DNA from: an uncultured Bacillota bacterium
Lineage (GTDB): Bacteria; Bacillota; Clostridia; Peptostreptococcales; Anaerovoracaceae
Reading direction: 5' to 3'
Assembly (NCBI GenBank): GCA_946638265.1
Contig: CAMPBN010000023.1
Span: 1-11,921, forward strand
Length of the DNA stretch: 11,921 nt
The position numbers were made by a program, and so were the translations under genes. A model generated the notes under the pieces. It saw only the letters and a program-made list of their open reading frames with translations, was not told the origin of the DNA and ran no database searches. Shown here one piece after another: positions 4,197 through 11,837 of this stretch; the first letter of the stretch is position 1; each line of letters opens with the position of its first letter.

Positions 4197-6149
4197 CTAG
4201 TACACTTCCTTCAGTTCGCCGCGGCGGAAAGCTTCGATAAGCTCGTTCAGGTTGTTGATATGCTTTTGAATGATGACGCCCTGGTCCGTATCGCGCACCA
4301 GCAGTCGCTTCTTCAAAAGCGCCACGGTGCGGAGTTTCGGCGAATGGAACTCCTGGGTTCCGTCCGGCATCAACGGGCTGTAAGGCTGGTGCTCTGCCAG
4401 CGCCATGAAGCGGGAATTGTAGATAAATGTGTATCCTGCGATGCCCGTATCTTTCTGGTAGGCCTTGGACATGCCGCCATCGATCATGAATAGCTTGCCG
4501 CCTCCTTTGATCGGGCTCTTGCCGTCTTTCACCTTGACAGGCACATGACCTATCAGAATATGCGCCGTTTCGGGATCCAGGCCGAATTCCTTCAGGATCG
4601 TGTCACAATGCTTTTCTTCTTCTATCAGCGTATAATAAGGCACGGAATACTCTTTGTGAGTGGCCTTGTCCGCAATGAAACAGCGTTCAAAAGTGGTCAT
4701 CTGGTCTTTTCCGAACAGCGGAGACTTGCTGCCCAGCCAGAGATACCACATCAAATCTCCCGAGCGCCCGGTTTCGCCCGATTCGCGCGGTGTGAAATAA
4801 GCCATGCGTACCTGCGTATCCAGGTAATCCATGAGCTCTTTTCCTTTGAAGGTTTCTCCATTGATGGATACATCTTCAAATTCGCCATCTGCCGTCATCG
4901 GCAGGCACCCATGGAAAAGAAGGTTGTTATTTACTATCTTGTAAAGCGACCCATGGCTGTACAGAAAGCGTATGTGCTTGTGCAGCTTTTCGGAAAGCAG
5001 GAACGAAGCCTCCAGACGATTCATCAGGTCCTCTTCATCCGGTGTGAATTTGTAAGGATCTTTCGGATCGATGGTCGGGAAGTTTTTGTCCTTCAGCTCA
5101 TATGTGCCGCCGCGTGGCAGGGTGATAGTCCCCTTTTCGTAGTCGATGCACTCCAGCAGAAGCCTTCCTTCCATGCCGTATTCAGGGTGCGCCTTGATAC
5201 GCTGCCCCTCAGCTTTGAACTGGCAGATGGTGATGGCTTTGTTCATCTTCGCAGCCGTCTCCATGCTGACAGGGTCGAATTTGTTTTCGTCAAAGACTTT
5301 TGGCTTGAAAGCCTCGCACGGGTCGTCCCCGTAAAATCTTTCCGCGAACACTGCCAGCGGGCGCAGGTTGATGCCATAGCCCAGCTCCAGCATGTCGAAA
5401 TTGTTGTAGCTGATATTCATGCGCAGCACGTTGGTGATACACGCCCAGTTGCCTGTAGCCGCGCCCATCCACACTACGTCGTGATTTCCCCATTGAAAGT
5501 CCACATCGTGATATTGCATCAGGAAGTCCATAATGCGATCCGGATGCGCACCTCTGTCAAAGATATCGCCCAGAATGTGGAGCTTGTCGCAAGCCAGGGT
5601 ACCGATAGTGTCCGCCAGCATGATGGTAAACTCCTCCGCCATGTCATATTCCACGATGGCGTTGACGATTTCGATATAGTAAGACGCTTTGTTTTCCTGG
5701 TCGTCTGCGTGAAGCAGCTCGTCGATGATATAGTCGAAGTACTTCGGCAGATTCTTTCTGACCTTGGAACGCGTGTATTTCGTGGAAACGGATTTGCAGA
5801 TCTCAATAAGTCTGTAGATGTTTTCGCGATAATACATATTCATGTCGATGCCCGACTTTTTGCGGCGCTTGATTTCCGCTTCCGCGTTATAAATCAGGGA
5901 AGCCAGATCGTAGCGTTCTTCACGTGTCAGGGCCTCACCATAGATTTCTTCAATCTTGGCGCGAATAGTACCCGAAGCGCTTTTGATCATATGCACGAAA
6001 GCTTCATGCTCACCATGAAGATCCGAAAGAAAATATTCCGTGCCCTTTGGCAGCGCCAGTATGGCCTTGAGGTTGATCACCTCTTTGGTGGCGGCCATCA
6101 GATTCGGATAATCTTTTGCAAGAAGTCTTAAGAACTGCAAATCAGCCAT
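4197..6149 (-). CDS. fbp: Fructose-1,6-bisphosphatase, class III
   Basis: A cytoplasmic gluconeogenic enzyme hydrolysing fructose 1,6-bisphosphate to fructose 6-phosphate and phosphate. At 650 residues it has the length of the Firmicute class III enzyme. Metallophosphatase motifs are intact: SDLHGEHEAF (42-51), GDIFDRG (194-200), WGNHD (220-224) and a late GHVPVK (534-539) with IDGGMSKAY (556-564). These supply the Asp and His metal ligands of the binuclear site. AAGGAGAAG nine bases upstream supports the start. It follows murA after only 32 bp without a terminator, so both are probably on one mRNA, ended by the hairpin at 4050-4085. Class III enzymes are known to be controlled mainly by metabolites; no transcriptional control site is visible here. 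No anomalies. Confidence 0.97.
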   Translation of the reverse strand: MADLQFLRLLAKDYPNLMAATKEVINLKAILALPKGTEYFLSDLHGEHEAFVHMIKSASGTIRAKIEEIYGEALTREERYDLASLIYNAEAEIKRRKKSGIDMNMYYRENIYRLIEICKSVSTKYTRSKVRKNLPKYFDYIIDELLHADDQENKASYYIEIVNAIVEYDMAEEFTIMLADTIGTLACDKLHILGDIFDRGAHPDRIMDFLMQYHDVDFQWGNHDVVWMGAATGNWACITNVLRMNISYNNFDMLELGYGINLRPLAVFAERFYGDDPCEAFKPKVFDENKFDPVSMETAAKMNKAITICQFKAEGQRIKAHPEYGMEGRLLLECIDYEKGTITLPRGGTYELKDKNFPTIDPKDPYKFTPDEEDLMNRLEASFLLSEKLHKHIRFLYSHGSLYKIVNNNLLFHGCLPMTADGEFEDVSINGETFKGKELMDYLDTQVRMAYFTPRESGETGRSGDLMWYLWLGSKSPLFGKDQMTTFERCFIADKATHKEYSVPYYTLIEEEKHCDTILKEFGLDPETAHILIGHVPVKVKDGKSPIKGGGKLFMIDGGMSKAYQKDTGIAGYTFIYNSRFMALAEHQPYSPLMPDGTQEFHSPKLRTVALLKKRLLVRDTDQGVIIQKHINNLNELIEAFRRGELKEVY

Positions 6150-6181
6150 TTTTCTTCTCCTTTTTGTGGCCGAATCCGGCC

Positions 6182-7471
6182 TTATTTGGACTTGTTGTAT
6201 GAATTGTTGTCCGGGCTCTTCTTTACGATTTTTGCGCCCAGCTTGGTGAATTTGTCCACGAAGCGCTCATAGCCGCGCTCGATGTGATAAACTTCGTCCA
6301 CTTCCGTAGTACCCTCGGCCACAAGCCCCGCCAGTACCAGAGCCGCGCCTGCACGAAGGTCGGTGGAAACCACCTGTGCGCCGTGAAGCGGCATTCCGCC
6401 CGTGATCACTGCGGACCTATCGTTGGTCTTGATGGACGCTCCCATTCTGGAAAGCTCGCTGACGTGCATGAAGCGGTTTTCAAATACCGTTTCAATGATA
6501 TTGCTGGTGCCCGGTACCGTCGTAAGGAACGCCATGAATATGGATTGCATATCAGTCGGGAAGCCCGGATAAGGCATAGTCTTAATGTCAGTGGCATTGA
6601 GATGTTTGCCCGCCGCTGTGACTCTCAAGCCCTCCAGAGTGTCCTCCACCTCCACTCCGCACTCGCGAAGCTTGGCTATAACAGGCTTTACATGGTCAGG
6701 CAAAGCATTTTTGATGAGAACCTCGCCTCTGGTAATGGCTGCCGCCAGCATAAATGTACCTGTCTCGATACGGTCCGGAATAACATGGTGGGTGACTGCT
6801 TTGAGCGTTTCCACGCCTTCAATCTTGATAGTGTCGGTACCTGCGCCCTTGATACGCGCTCCCATCTTGTTCAGGAAGCTGGCCAGGTCTACTATTTCAG
6901 GCTCTTCAGCCGCATTTTCGATGATTGTGGTGCCTTCCGCCAGTGTGGCCGCCATCATGATATTTTCCGTGGCCCCCACGCTTGGAAAGTCGAGATAGAT
7001 GTTAGCTCCGTGGAGTTTGTCTGCCGATGCCTCCACAAAGCTGCTGCCTTCTTCGATGTGCGCGCCCATAGCCGCAAACCCCTTCAGATGAAGGTCGATA
7101 GGACGTGCTCCGATAGCACAGCCCCCCGGCAGCGGAATGCGGGCTCTGCCGCAACGAGAAAGCAGCGGTCCCATAATGAGAAAAGAAGCTCTCATCTTGC
7201 TCACCAGTCCGTAAGGCGGCTCAGTGGTAGCAATGGTCCCTGCCTGCACCGTCAGTTTATTTTCTTTCAGCTCATCCTTTACGGATGCCCCGAGAATAGT
7301 CAGAATCTGCACCATAACGTCCACGTCCCTGAGCTTTGGAACATCCCTTATCTCGCATTTTTCCGGGCAAAGGATAGTGGCCGCCATAATAGGAAGCACA
7401 GCATTTTTGGAGCCGCTGATCTCAACTTCTCCTGACAATGGTGCGCTTTTTTTGACAATAAATTTTGCCAT
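6182..7471 (-). CDS. murA: UDP-N-acetylglucosamine 1-carboxyvinyltransferase MurA
   Basis: Catalyses the first committed step of peptidoglycan synthesis in the cytoplasm, transferring enolpyruvyl from phosphoenolpyruvate to UDP-GlcNAc. The 429 residues match the family length. Key residues are present: Lys22 and Asn23 (SGSKNAVLP), the Cys118 loop ([12 protein letters not shown]), Asp307 (GFPTDMQS) and Arg333 (ENRFMH). Cys118 is the residue alkylated by fosfomycin, so target-based resistance by Cys-to-Asp is not expected. The start has GGAGGA six bases upstream. A terminator hairpin ends only 26 bp before the ATG, and the likely promoter overlaps the end of abrB (7544-7572), so the leader is unusually short and structured. 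Firmicutes often carry two MurA paralogues (murAA, murAB); I cannot tell which this is. Confidence 0.97.
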   Translation of the reverse strand: MAKFIVKKSAPLSGEVEISGSKNAVLPIMAATILCPEKCEIRDVPKLRDVDVMVQILTILGASVKDELKENKLTVQAGTIATTEPPYGLVSKMRASFLIMGPLLSRCGRARIPLPGGCAIGARPIDLHLKGFAAMGAHIEEGSSFVEASADKLHGANIYLDFPSVGATENIMMAATLAEGTTIIENAAEEPEIVDLASFLNKMGARIKGAGTDTIKIEGVETLKAVTHHVIPDRIETGTFMLAAAITRGEVLIKNALPDHVKPVIAKLRECGVEVEDTLEGLRVTAAGKHLNATDIKTMPYPGFPTDMQSIFMAFLTTVPGTSNIIETVFENRFMHVSELSRMGASIKTNDRSAVITGGMPLHGAQVVSTDLRAGAALVLAGLVAEGTTEVDEVYHIERGYERFVDKFTKLGAKIVKKSPDNNSYNKSK

Positions 7472-7497
7472 AGTTCCTCCAAAATTTCGAAAGTGAG

Positions 7498-7529
7498 AAA
7501 AAAAACCTGCCGCACTACGTACGACAGGT
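7498..7529 (-). terminator. Intrinsic terminator between abrB and murA
   Basis: Minus strand: ACCTGTCG (7529-7522), 9-base loop, CGGCAGGT (7512-7505) with one G-U pair, then a run of T to 7498. It begins 15 bp after the abrB stop and ends 26 bp before the murA ATG. It ends abrB transcription and, because of the murA promoter position, could also act as an attenuator in the murA leader. Confidence 0.8.
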
Positions 7530-7543
7530 ACTTTTGCTATATG

Positions 7544-7572
7544 ATTATAGCATCTTCAGCTCTTTTATGCAA
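7544..7572 (-). promoter_or_regulatory. Predicted murA promoter overlapping the abrB 3' end
   Basis: Minus strand: TTGCAT (7572-7567, 3 of 6), 17-bp spacer, TATAAT (7549-7544, perfect). The -10 box is made by the last two codons of abrB. RNA from here would start near 7537 and carry the 7505-7529 hairpin at its very 5' end before the murA ribosome site. The -35 match is modest. Confidence 0.45.
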
Positions 7573-7787
7573 TCTTCACAAACATTTTTGTCCTTGATGC
7601 GAACAACGTTGGTAGCATTGCCGCAAAAGATGCAGGCAGGCTGATATTTCTTCAGACAGATAAAATCGTTATCAACGAAAATTTCAATCGGATCCTTGAT
7701 TTCGATTCCAAGTGTTCTTCTGAGCTCGATAGGGAGCACGATACGGCCGAGTTCATCAACCTTTCTTACAATTCCTGTTGCTTTCAT
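7545..7787 (-). CDS. abrB: AbrB-family transition-state regulator with Cys4 tail
   Basis: An 80-residue DNA-binding protein. Residues 1-48 ([26 protein letters not shown]...) are the swapped-hairpin SpoVT/AbrB DNA-binding domain, very close to Bacillus AbrB over the same stretch. AbrB proteins act as tetrameric global repressors of stationary-phase genes. The C-terminus is not Bacillus-like: Cys52, Cys55, Cys70 and Cys73 form a CxxC-x14-CxxC zinc-knuckle pattern, probably for multimerisation, a form I associate with Clostridia. GGAGGG upstream sets the start. It has its own promoter (7851-7879) and terminator. Its place downstream of the tmk-to-trmN6 block matches the B. subtilis chromosome. 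Confidence 0.93.
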   Translation of the reverse strand: MKATGIVRKVDELGRIVLPIELRRTLGIEIKDPIEIFVDNDFICLKKYQPACIFCGNATNVVRIKDKNVCEDCIKELKML

Positions 7788-7850
7788 AGAAAGTCCCTCC
7801 TATTTACAGATTATCATTATTTCTACTAATTTTTTCAGCGGTTGTTATAT

Positions 7851-7879
7851 ATATTACTATTTTGGAAATATTTAGTCAA
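7851..7879 (-). promoter_or_regulatory. Predicted sigma-A promoter of abrB
   Basis: Minus strand: TTGACT (7879-7874, 5 of 6), 17-bp spacer, TAATAT (7856-7851, 4 of 6). It lies in the 121-bp gap ahead of abrB. The leader contains AATAATGATAATC (7821-7809), similar to a Fur-box core, of unproven meaning. Confidence 0.5.
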
Positions 7880-7908
7880 CCCGTTTTGGCAAATTTCTTT
7901 AAAAATCC

Positions 7909-8298
7909 TTAATTTTCTTCCTCTGCTGCAGCCGCAGGTTCGGCAGGTTCTTTTACCCCAACTTCAGCCTTCTTGCCGGTAGCTACATCGAAAAGCCCCT
8001 TGAAAGCAGCCAAAACGTTGATGATGGTGGCAAGCGCCTTGAGAATGCTGTTGTTGCCCTCTATCAGCTGTGTGATTTCTTCCGTAGTGCAACCAATGCT
8101 GGAAATAATCTGATCCACTTCCTGAGCCTTGTCAGAAGCAATTCCGGTGATAATTTCGGTGTCCTCCAGAATCTTATTGGTATGTTTTGCCGTCTTCACC
8201 AGATTTTTGGTCAGAATGATGAGCTGGATCAGCAAAATGAATGCTGCCGTCACTATCATGATAAATCCCAGATCTTTTAATGAAATCGTTATATCCAT
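7909..8298 (-). CDS. Small membrane-anchored helical protein, DUF948-like
   Basis: 129 residues. One transmembrane helix at about 10-30 (LGFIMIVTAAFILLIQLIIL) is followed by a long amphipathic helical region (31-110), then an Ala/Glu-rich low-complexity tail (EPAEPAAAAEEEN). This architecture resembles the DUF948/YtxG group of general-stress-type envelope proteins, but the match is by layout only. It starts one base after the trmN6-like stop and uses an AAAGGAA ribosome site inside that gene, so it is translationally coupled to it. The protein is not part of the B. subtilis version of this cluster. No clear terminator follows before the abrB promoter. Confidence 0.75.
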   Translation of the reverse strand: MDITISLKDLGFIMIVTAAFILLIQLIILTKNLVKTAKHTNKILEDTEIITGIASDKAQEVDQIISSIGCTTEEITQLIEGNNSILKALATIINVLAAFKGLFDVATGKKAEVGVKEPAEPAAAAEEEN

Positions 8299-8299
8299 T

Positions 8300-9037
8300 T
8301 TATTTCCTTTCGTATATGCGCTCTATTTCATCCGTATAGCTGTCGCCTTCTCCGTGCACGCAAAGCGTGTCCAGCACCCTCAGCTCCGGCCCGGCGCCTT
8401 TGATTCCGTGGATCAGGAGTATGTTGGGTTCTGCTCCCGCCCTTGGGCTTACCATGCGCAGTTCCTTGGGCTCAAGTCCGTATTTCCTCATAAAGCAGCA
8501 GATATCCACCATTCTGGAAGGTCTGTGGACCATGAAAAAATGACCCCTTCTGCAGAGCAGCTCTCCCGCCACTCTCACAAAATCCTCCAGCTTGGCCGTT
8601 GTCTCACGCCGCGCTATGGTTTTTGCGATATTATTTCCCGGTATTGACGCATCTCCCGGCATATAAGGCGGATTGGAAGTGACCAGATCCACGCCTTCCG
8701 GCGCACCCATCTCCTCCAGAATCTTTTCTTTCAGCCCTTCTGCCAGGATATCGCTGCCCACTATGGAAATGCGGTTTTCCAGCCCGTTCAGCTTCACGCT
8801 GTCTGCAGCTCTCTTCGCGGAAGCTTCCTGCACTTCCACTCCAAGAATTTTTTCCGCATCCGTTTTGTGGCTGAGTATCATCGGGATGATCCCGCTGCCT
8901 GTGCCCAGATCCACTGCTTTTTTTGGATTGACTCCCGCAGCAAAATCTGCCAGGATCACGGCGTCCACTCCATAACAGAATTCTTCCGGCTCCTGGAGCA
9001 GCCTCAGCCCTCCAAAGCCTATGTTATCCTCTCTCAT
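8300..9037 (-). CDS. tRNA1(Val) (adenine(37)-N6)-methyltransferase family protein (YabB/TrmN6-like)
   Basis: A 245-residue class I SAM-dependent methyltransferase. Residues 43-49 (DLGTGSG) are the SAM-binding loop and E68 in GVEVQE the ribose-binding acid. NPPY at 122-125 is the catalytic motif of N6-adenine methyltransferases. The N-terminal Q-E-P-E-E-F-C-Y-G-V-D-A-V-I-L segment is characteristic of the YfiC/YabB group acting on A37 of tRNA1(Val). It lies immediately after ricT with a 1-bp gap and an AAGGAAG ribosome site, the same neighbourhood as B. subtilis yabB. The exact RNA substrate is inferred from the family. In this cluster B. subtilis also has the GIY-YIG gene yazA and rsmI (yabC); both are absent here. 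Confidence 0.88.
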   Translation of the reverse strand: MREDNIGFGGLRLLQEPEEFCYGVDAVILADFAAGVNPKKAVDLGTGSGIIPMILSHKTDAEKILGVEVQEASAKRAADSVKLNGLENRISIVGSDILAEGLKEKILEEMGAPEGVDLVTSNPPYMPGDASIPGNNIAKTIARRETTAKLEDFVRVAGELLCRRGHFFMVHRPSRMVDICCFMRKYGLEPKELRMVSPRAGAEPNILLIHGIKGAGPELRVLDTLCVHGEGDSYTDEIERIYERK

Positions 9038-9038
9038 G

Positions 9039-9977
9039 TTAGTCTTCCTTCATGAGCTTTTTCATTTCTGCCACTGCCTCGGCATCCATACCTTCAAAGA
9101 TATCTTTTTCCTTATCCTTGCGGTGGTCTTTGCCGTGACCGCGCTCAAGCCTTCTTATATCTTCCTTGCGGTAGGTGGTGATGTCAGGCGAAAGCTTTTC
9201 GGGATCTTCGCCCCTGCGTTCTTCCAGCACCAATCTGCCCTTTACCTTGCCTTCAAGGATGTTGGTTTCTACCACAACAGCCGTTCCGTCCGGTGTCTTC
9301 ACTCTTTCTCCGACATCAGGCATGCCGCGCCTCAAATCCTGGTATGTGCTGTTTTCATACTTCAGGCAGCACATGAGTCTGCCGCAAATACCGCTGATTT
9401 TGGTCGGGTTGAGTGAAAGATTCTGCAGCTTGGCCATCTTGATGGATACAGGCTCAAAATCCGCCAGCCATGTGGCACAGCAAAGGCTGCGACCGCAAAT
9501 TCCAATGCCGCCAAGCATCTTGGCCTCGTCTCTTACTCCGATCTGACGCAGCTCGATACGGGTTTTGAAGACTCCCGCCAGGTCTTTGACCAGTTCGCGG
9601 AAATCGACTCTGCCGTCAGCCGTGAAGTAGAAAATGAGTTTGCTGTTATCGAATGTGTATTCCACATCGATGAGCTTCATCTCCAAGCCGTGCTTATCTA
9701 TCTTTTCCTGGCAAAGTGCCAATGCTTTTTCTTTTTTGCGGACGTTTTCCTCGTGCTGGACATAGTCTTTGTCGTTGGCCACTCTGATGATTTTTTTGAG
9801 CGGCTGCACGATTTCGCTTTCCGACACTTCTTTCGGGGCAGCTGTCACTTCGCCGAACTCAAGTCCTCTGGCCGTTTCTACGATGACATTCATGCCCTCT
9901 TTGATCTCGAGCTGACCCGGATCAAAATAATATACTTTACCGGCGCTTTTAAATCTCACGCCTACAACTATTGCCAT
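9039..9977 (-). CDS. ricT: RicT (YaaT), PSP1-domain Fe-S protein of the RNase Y-regulating complex
   Basis: 312 residues. The N-terminal PSP1 domain (about 1-95) is followed by a Cys-rich core with two matching motifs, CGRSLCC (Cys161, 166, 167) and CGRLMCC (Cys198, 203, 204). In B. subtilis RicT the corresponding Cys residues take part in [4Fe-4S] binding of the RicA-RicF-RicT complex, which steers RNase Y mRNA processing and affects sporulation, competence and biofilm formation. The last 50 residues are Lys/Glu/Arg/Asp-rich and probably disordered. I start at 9977 because GGAGG lies seven bases upstream; the frame is open to 10004 but those codons lie inside holB without a ribosome site. 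The stop of holB is within this ribosome site, so the two are coupled. RicA and RicF are not in the window. Confidence 0.93.
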   Translation of the reverse strand: MAIVVGVRFKSAGKVYYFDPGQLEIKEGMNVIVETARGLEFGEVTAAPKEVSESEIVQPLKKIIRVANDKDYVQHEENVRKKEKALALCQEKIDKHGLEMKLIDVEYTFDNSKLIFYFTADGRVDFRELVKDLAGVFKTRIELRQIGVRDEAKMLGGIGICGRSLCCATWLADFEPVSIKMAKLQNLSLNPTKISGICGRLMCCLKYENSTYQDLRRGMPDVGERVKTPDGTAVVVETNILEGKVKGRLVLEERRGEDPEKLSPDITTYRKEDIRRLERGHGKDHRKDKEKDIFEGMDAEAVAEMKKLMKED

Positions 9978-9978
9978 A

Positions 9979-10806
9979 TTATCCTCCGATTCTAAGCAGC
10001 GCATTCTTCAGGGCATAGCCGGCATTGACACCGGACGAGGAAAGAATGCTGTGTTTTGCTTCTTCCAATATGTCCACTGCACTGTAAATATATTGTCTTT
10101 TGTAAAGCCGCGACTTTGGCGACCTGCTTACGAGAAGATCTCTGTAGACAAGTTCCAGGGCATCCATCAGTTCCACCACTTTGCCTCTGTCCGGCAGAAT
10201 ATCTTCCGTCATTTTGAAAATCCTGTATGTGGGCGCTCCCGAAATCATCATTTCAGCTATTTCCTGCGCAAGATCCGCCATTTCTGCGCCCCTTGCAGCC
10301 GAATAGTCACTGATACGGAATATGACGCACCTGGATCTGATGGTTTTGAGCAGGTTTTCCACATTATCTGCCAATATGATGATAACGGCATTGCCTTGCG
10401 GCTCTTCCAGAGTTTTGAGCAATCTGTTCTGAGCTCTGGCTGTGAGGGTATCCCCGCCCGGAATAACCGCCACCTTCCTGTCACCCTCCAGCGGCTTTCT
10501 TTTCAGGTTTTCCTGAAGCTTTTCGATAGCCTCATCCTTTACGGAACCTTTGTCCGAGACTTCCGCAAATATAATGTTTTCGTTATTCTCATTTTCTGCT
10601 CTCCGGCAGGCTCTGCAACCGTCACACGCATCGCCGTCCTGCGGATTTTCGCATAGAATGGCTTTTGCAAACTCTGTTGCCAGCTCTTCTTTGTCCAAGC
10701 CGAAGCTGCTTTCGAAAATGTAGGCATGCATGATATTGCCGCTCTTGACAATACCTGTCAGCCTCTTATATAAATTTTCGCTGATTCCCAGATTTTTTAG
10801 GCTCAT
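9979..10806 (-). CDS. holB: DNA polymerase III delta prime subunit
   Basis: A clamp-loader subunit of the replicative polymerase, 275 residues, somewhat shorter than the usual 310-330. The AAA+ core is recognisable: HAYIF (27-31) leads into a degenerate P-loop (ESSFGLDKE, lacking GxGKT), as expected for delta prime, which does not hydrolyse ATP. A zinc knuckle follows at Cys52, Cys61, Cys64, Cys67. LLKTLEEP (129-136) and the arginine-finger SRC motif (158-160) complete the set. The short C-terminal collar (about 190-275) accounts for the reduced length. The ribosome site is weak (GAAAGA). It follows tmk by 53 bp, with a 6-bp hairpin (ATTACG/CGTAAT) between, and overlaps the ricT ribosome site, a conserved Firmicute order. 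Confidence 0.92.
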   Translation of the reverse strand: MSLKNLGISENLYKRLTGIVKSGNIMHAYIFESSFGLDKEELATEFAKAILCENPQDGDACDGCRACRRAENENNENIIFAEVSDKGSVKDEAIEKLQENLKRKPLEGDRKVAVIPGGDTLTARAQNRLLKTLEEPQGNAVIIILADNVENLLKTIRSRCVIFRISDYSAARGAEMADLAQEIAEMMISGAPTYRIFKMTEDILPDRGKVVELMDALELVYRDLLVSRSPKSRLYKRQYIYSAVDILEEAKHSILSSSGVNAGYALKNALLRIGG

Positions 10807-10859
10807 ACTATGCTAATCTTTCATCATTTTTTATATCAAATTACGATTTTCCCGTAATC

Positions 10860-11489
10860 TTAGAGTTCGAACTTCGCCAGTCTGCCATCAACAACATCGG
10901 CGATACGGTTCGCGATTTCTTCGATGCTGCCTGCTGCATCGATCCCTACCACGCGGTCGGGGAACTTCTTTTCGATTTCCAGATAGCCGCGGTAAACATC
11001 CTGATGGAATTTCATTTTTTCCGATTCGAGCCTGTCCTTTGACTTTTCGTCAATCCTGCGGCTGCCAATCTCCGGCGGGAGTTTGAAAAGGAGCGTAAGG
11101 TTCGGAATGCAGGTATCCACTGCATAATCGTTTATTACCGATATACTTTCGCCAAGGCCTCTGCCATAGCCCTGATATGCTATGCTCGAATCCACATACC
11201 TGTCGCAGATCACCACTTTGCCTTGTGACAATGCCGGTTTTATGACCTCTGCTACCAACTGCGCTCTGGACGCCGCATAGAGCAGAGCCTCCGTCATGGA
11301 AGCCATCTCGCTGTTTCCTTTGTCCAGGATAATCTGTCGGATTTTTTCGCTGATAGGCGTACCGCCCGGCTCTCTGGTCTCGAGAACATCGTAGCCCTTT
11401 TCCTTCAGATGCTTTTTCAGAAGATCGATTTGCGTGGATTTGCCGGCTCCATCCGGGCCCTCTATAGAAATAAAAAAACCATTGTCCAT
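10860..11489 (-). CDS. tmk: Thymidylate kinase
   Basis: Phosphorylates dTMP to dTDP with ATP, feeding DNA synthesis. From the chosen start it has 209 residues, the family norm. The P-loop GPDGAGKST is at 11-19, TREPGG at 38-43 and the dTMP-binding DRYVDSSIAYQG at 96-107. RRIDEKSKDRLE forms the lid region. I use the ATG at 11489 (MDNGFFISIEG), which has only a weak GGTG site; an upstream ATG at 11528 would add 13 residues not seen in the family. It is the first large gene after the rRNA operon and starts the block tmk-holB-ricT-trmN6-like. Confidence 0.95.
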   Translation of the reverse strand: MDNGFFISIEGPDGAGKSTQIDLLKKHLKEKGYDVLETREPGGTPISEKIRQIILDKGNSEMASMTEALLYAASRAQLVAEVIKPALSQGKVVICDRYVDSSIAYQGYGRGLGESISVINDYAVDTCIPNLTLLFKLPPEIGSRRIDEKSKDRLESEKMKFHQDVYRGYLEIEKKFPDRVVGIDAAGSIEEIANRIADVVDGRLAKFEL

Positions 11490-11562
11490 AAAATCACCAG
11501 TCAAATTTCGTTTTGCGCTTTTTGTCATCTTCAGCGCACTTGTGTGTCTTCGGGAATTCGCG

Positions 11563-11670
11563 CTAATGTTTCTTTATGACTTCATCGGCCAGCATTTCGA
11601 AGACCTGCACGGCTGCCAAAAAAACAGGTATACATGCCATAAAAACCAATGCTGCTTTGAATATTAGCAT
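11563..11670 (-). CDS. 35-residue membrane micro-protein upstream of tmk
   Basis: Encodes MLIFKAALVFMACIPVFL, then AAVQVFEMLADEVIKKH, and stops at 11563. Residues 2-23 are a hydrophobic helix ending in a charged amphipathic tail (FEMLADEVIKKH). Support for expression is unusually good: AGGAGG seven bases before the ATG, and a promoter (TTGCAA, 17 bp, TAGAAT) about 55 bp upstream. It lies between the 5S rRNA terminator and tmk, where B. subtilis carries other small genes between rrnA and tmk. I do not recognise a family. It may be a membrane peptide or a leader ORF for tmk. Confidence 0.6.
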   Translation of the reverse strand: MLIFKAALVFMACIPVFLAAVQVFEMLADEVIKKH

Positions 11671-11723
11671 AGCTGCTCCTCCTGCGAAACAAAATGGGCT
11701 GAATCAGCCAACACACCGAGATT

Positions 11724-11752
11724 ATTCTAACACAATACACCCCGGTTTGCAA
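11724..11752 (-). promoter_or_regulatory. Predicted sigma-A promoter for the micro-protein and tmk block
   Basis: Minus strand: TTGCAA (11752-11747, 4 of 6), 17-bp spacer, TAGAAT (11729-11724, 5 of 6). It is the first promoter-like element after the rRNA terminator and probably drives the micro-protein ORF and tmk onward. Confidence 0.55.
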
Positions 11753-11782
11753 TTGATAAAGCCCTGCGCGTGGAAAATTTTT

Positions 11783-11822
11783 CAAAATAGAAACGGACTC
11801 CGGTTTGATCCGAAGTCCGTTT
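11783..11822 (-). terminator. rRNA operon terminator hairpin
   Basis: AAACGGACT (11791-11799) and AGTCCGTTT (11814-11822) form a perfect 9-bp stem, with an inner CGG/CCG extension. On the minus strand it is followed by TTTCTATTTT down to 11783, and on the plus strand by a cleaner T-run (11820-11825). It sits 16 bp past the 5S 3' end, so it should end rRNA transcription and may also stop plus-strand RNA. Confidence 0.75.
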
Positions 11823-11837
11823 TTTGCATTAAAAAAA

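Noticed and set aside
4545..6131. 528-residue plus-strand ORF
   Set aside because: Fully antisense to fbp, no recognisable domain or ribosome site; a codon-bias shadow.
6284..7435. 383-residue plus-strand ORF
   Set aside because: Antisense to murA, composition unlike a protein; shadow frame.
9978..10004. Extended N-terminus of RicT
   Set aside because: The extra codons are within holB and lack a ribosome site, while the ATG at 9977 has GGAGG at the right distance and begins the conserved PSP1 sequence.
11490..11528. Extended N-terminus of thymidylate kinase
   Set aside because: Adds residues absent from the family before the P-loop; the start at 11489 gives the normal length, although its ribosome site is weak.
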